Origin: an uncultured Oscillibacter sp. | GTDB lineage: Bacteria; Bacillota; Clostridia; Oscillospirales; Oscillospiraceae | Length of the DNA: 6,086 nucleotides | Assembly (NCBI GenBank): GCA_900542115.1 | Contig: UQMC01000112.1 | Coordinates: 1 to 6,086, forward strand | Reading direction: 5' to 3' | In this document: piece after piece, positions 5,911 through 6,086 of the stretch | Numbering within the stretch: the stretch's first letter is position 1 | Layout of the letters: each line of letters starts with the position of its first letter | Notes under the pieces: model-generated | What the model saw: only the letters and a program-made list of their open reading frames with translations | The model's database searches: none | Told to the model about the DNA's origin: nothing | Made by a program: the position numbers and the translations under genes

Positions 5911-5938
5911 ATTATACCACACGGAGGGGCCCTGTCAA
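5911..5938 (-). promoter_or_regulatory. Consensus sigma-A promoter of the amidohydrolase
   Basis: On the minus strand a perfect TTGACA (5938-5933) is followed after 16 bases by a perfect TATAAT (5916-5911). A TG dinucleotide one base before the -10 makes it an extended -10 promoter. Transcription would start near 5904, leaving about 77 bases of leader before the start codon at 5827. Confidence 0.88.
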
Positions 5939-5946
5939 ACCTCCGT
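5921..5946. promoter_or_regulatory. Inverted repeat across the -35 box, candidate operator
   Basis: ACGGAGG (5921-5927) and CCTCCGT (5940-5946) are perfect 7-bp arms with a 12-base spacer and 19 bases between arm centres. The repeat covers the whole -35 hexamer and the upstream part of the promoter spacer. No T run follows on either strand, so it is not a terminator. A protein bound here would block RNA polymerase. No regulator gene is present in the window. Confidence 0.45.
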
Positions 5947-5980
5947 AAAAAACAACGGGCGGCATGAGAGGCAATCAAAT

Positions 5981-6008
5981 TTGACATTTTTTTATTCTCG
6001 GGTATGAT
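5981..6008 (+). promoter_or_regulatory. Sigma-A promoter reading rightward out of the window
   Basis: A perfect TTGACA (5981-5986) and TATGAT (6003-6008, five of six consensus bases) are 16 bases apart. It is divergent from the amidohydrolase promoter, with 42 bases between the two -35 boxes. The transcript would begin near 6015. Confidence 0.8.
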
Positions 6009-6014
6009 AGAGTG

Positions 6015-6086
6015 GTCTCGACAACAGGGAAAAGGGGCTTTTCCCCGGACTGTTTGTTGTGATACTGTCCGCCAGACGCAGAGCGG
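6015..6086 (+). other. Start of an unidentified transcript, cut by the window edge
   Basis: The first 70 or so bases downstream of the rightward promoter. GGGAAAAG (6027-6034) pairs perfectly with CTTTTCCC (6038-6045), and ACAACA (6021-6026) just outside can pair with TGTTGT (6055-6060), leaving a nine-base bulge on the 3' side. No T run follows. No Shine-Dalgarno site with a start codon is visible, so this is either a structured 5' leader or the start of a small RNA. I do not recognise the family. Confidence 0.35.

Overview
The window looks like chromosomal DNA from an anaerobic, fairly GC-rich member of the Bacillota, most likely a gut-type Clostridia (Oscillospiraceae-like). The basis is purine-rich Shine-Dalgarno sites, consensus sigma-A promoters, intrinsic terminators with T tracts, GC-ending codons and the protein families present. 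The genus cannot be fixed from sequence alone. I see no insertion sequence, CRISPR array, tRNA, rRNA or phage gene, and the four protein genes are all metabolic or transport genes of known families.

Layout. Positions 1-93 hold the tail of an upstream transcript and its intrinsic terminator. Positions 94-432 have no convincing gene but contain small hairpins and a dyad. A sigma-A-type promoter (433-461) precedes a two-gene, plus-strand operon: an ACT-domain threonine ammonia-lyase (514-1704) and a DAACS-family neutral amino acid:cation symporter (start best placed at 1790, ends 2992). Two intrinsic terminators in tandem (3041-3085, 3090-3125) close the operon. An AT-rich gap leads to a CPA2-type sodium/proton antiporter (3268-4551). 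A bidirectional terminator (4577-4614) separates it from a convergent M20-family amidohydrolase on the minus strand (5827 down to 4625). The amidohydrolase has a near-perfect promoter (5911-5938), and a second promoter (5981-6008) fires the other way out of the window.

How the genes fit together. The first two genes make a plausible threonine/serine uptake-and-deamination unit: the symporter imports a neutral hydroxy amino acid with a cation, and the lyase converts it to 2-oxobutyrate (or pyruvate from serine) and ammonia. The antiporter could help rebuild the sodium gradient that such a symporter would spend. The amidohydrolase would release amino acids from N-acyl or amide conjugates. Links beyond the two-gene operon are inference.

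The less ordinary signals are in the control regions: a hairpin sitting between the Shine-Dalgarno site and start codon of the symporter, a dyad across the -35 box of the amidohydrolase promoter, an attenuator-like hairpin in that gene's leader, and a changed sodium-site motif in the symporter. I found no clear evidence of an undescribed multi-gene system.
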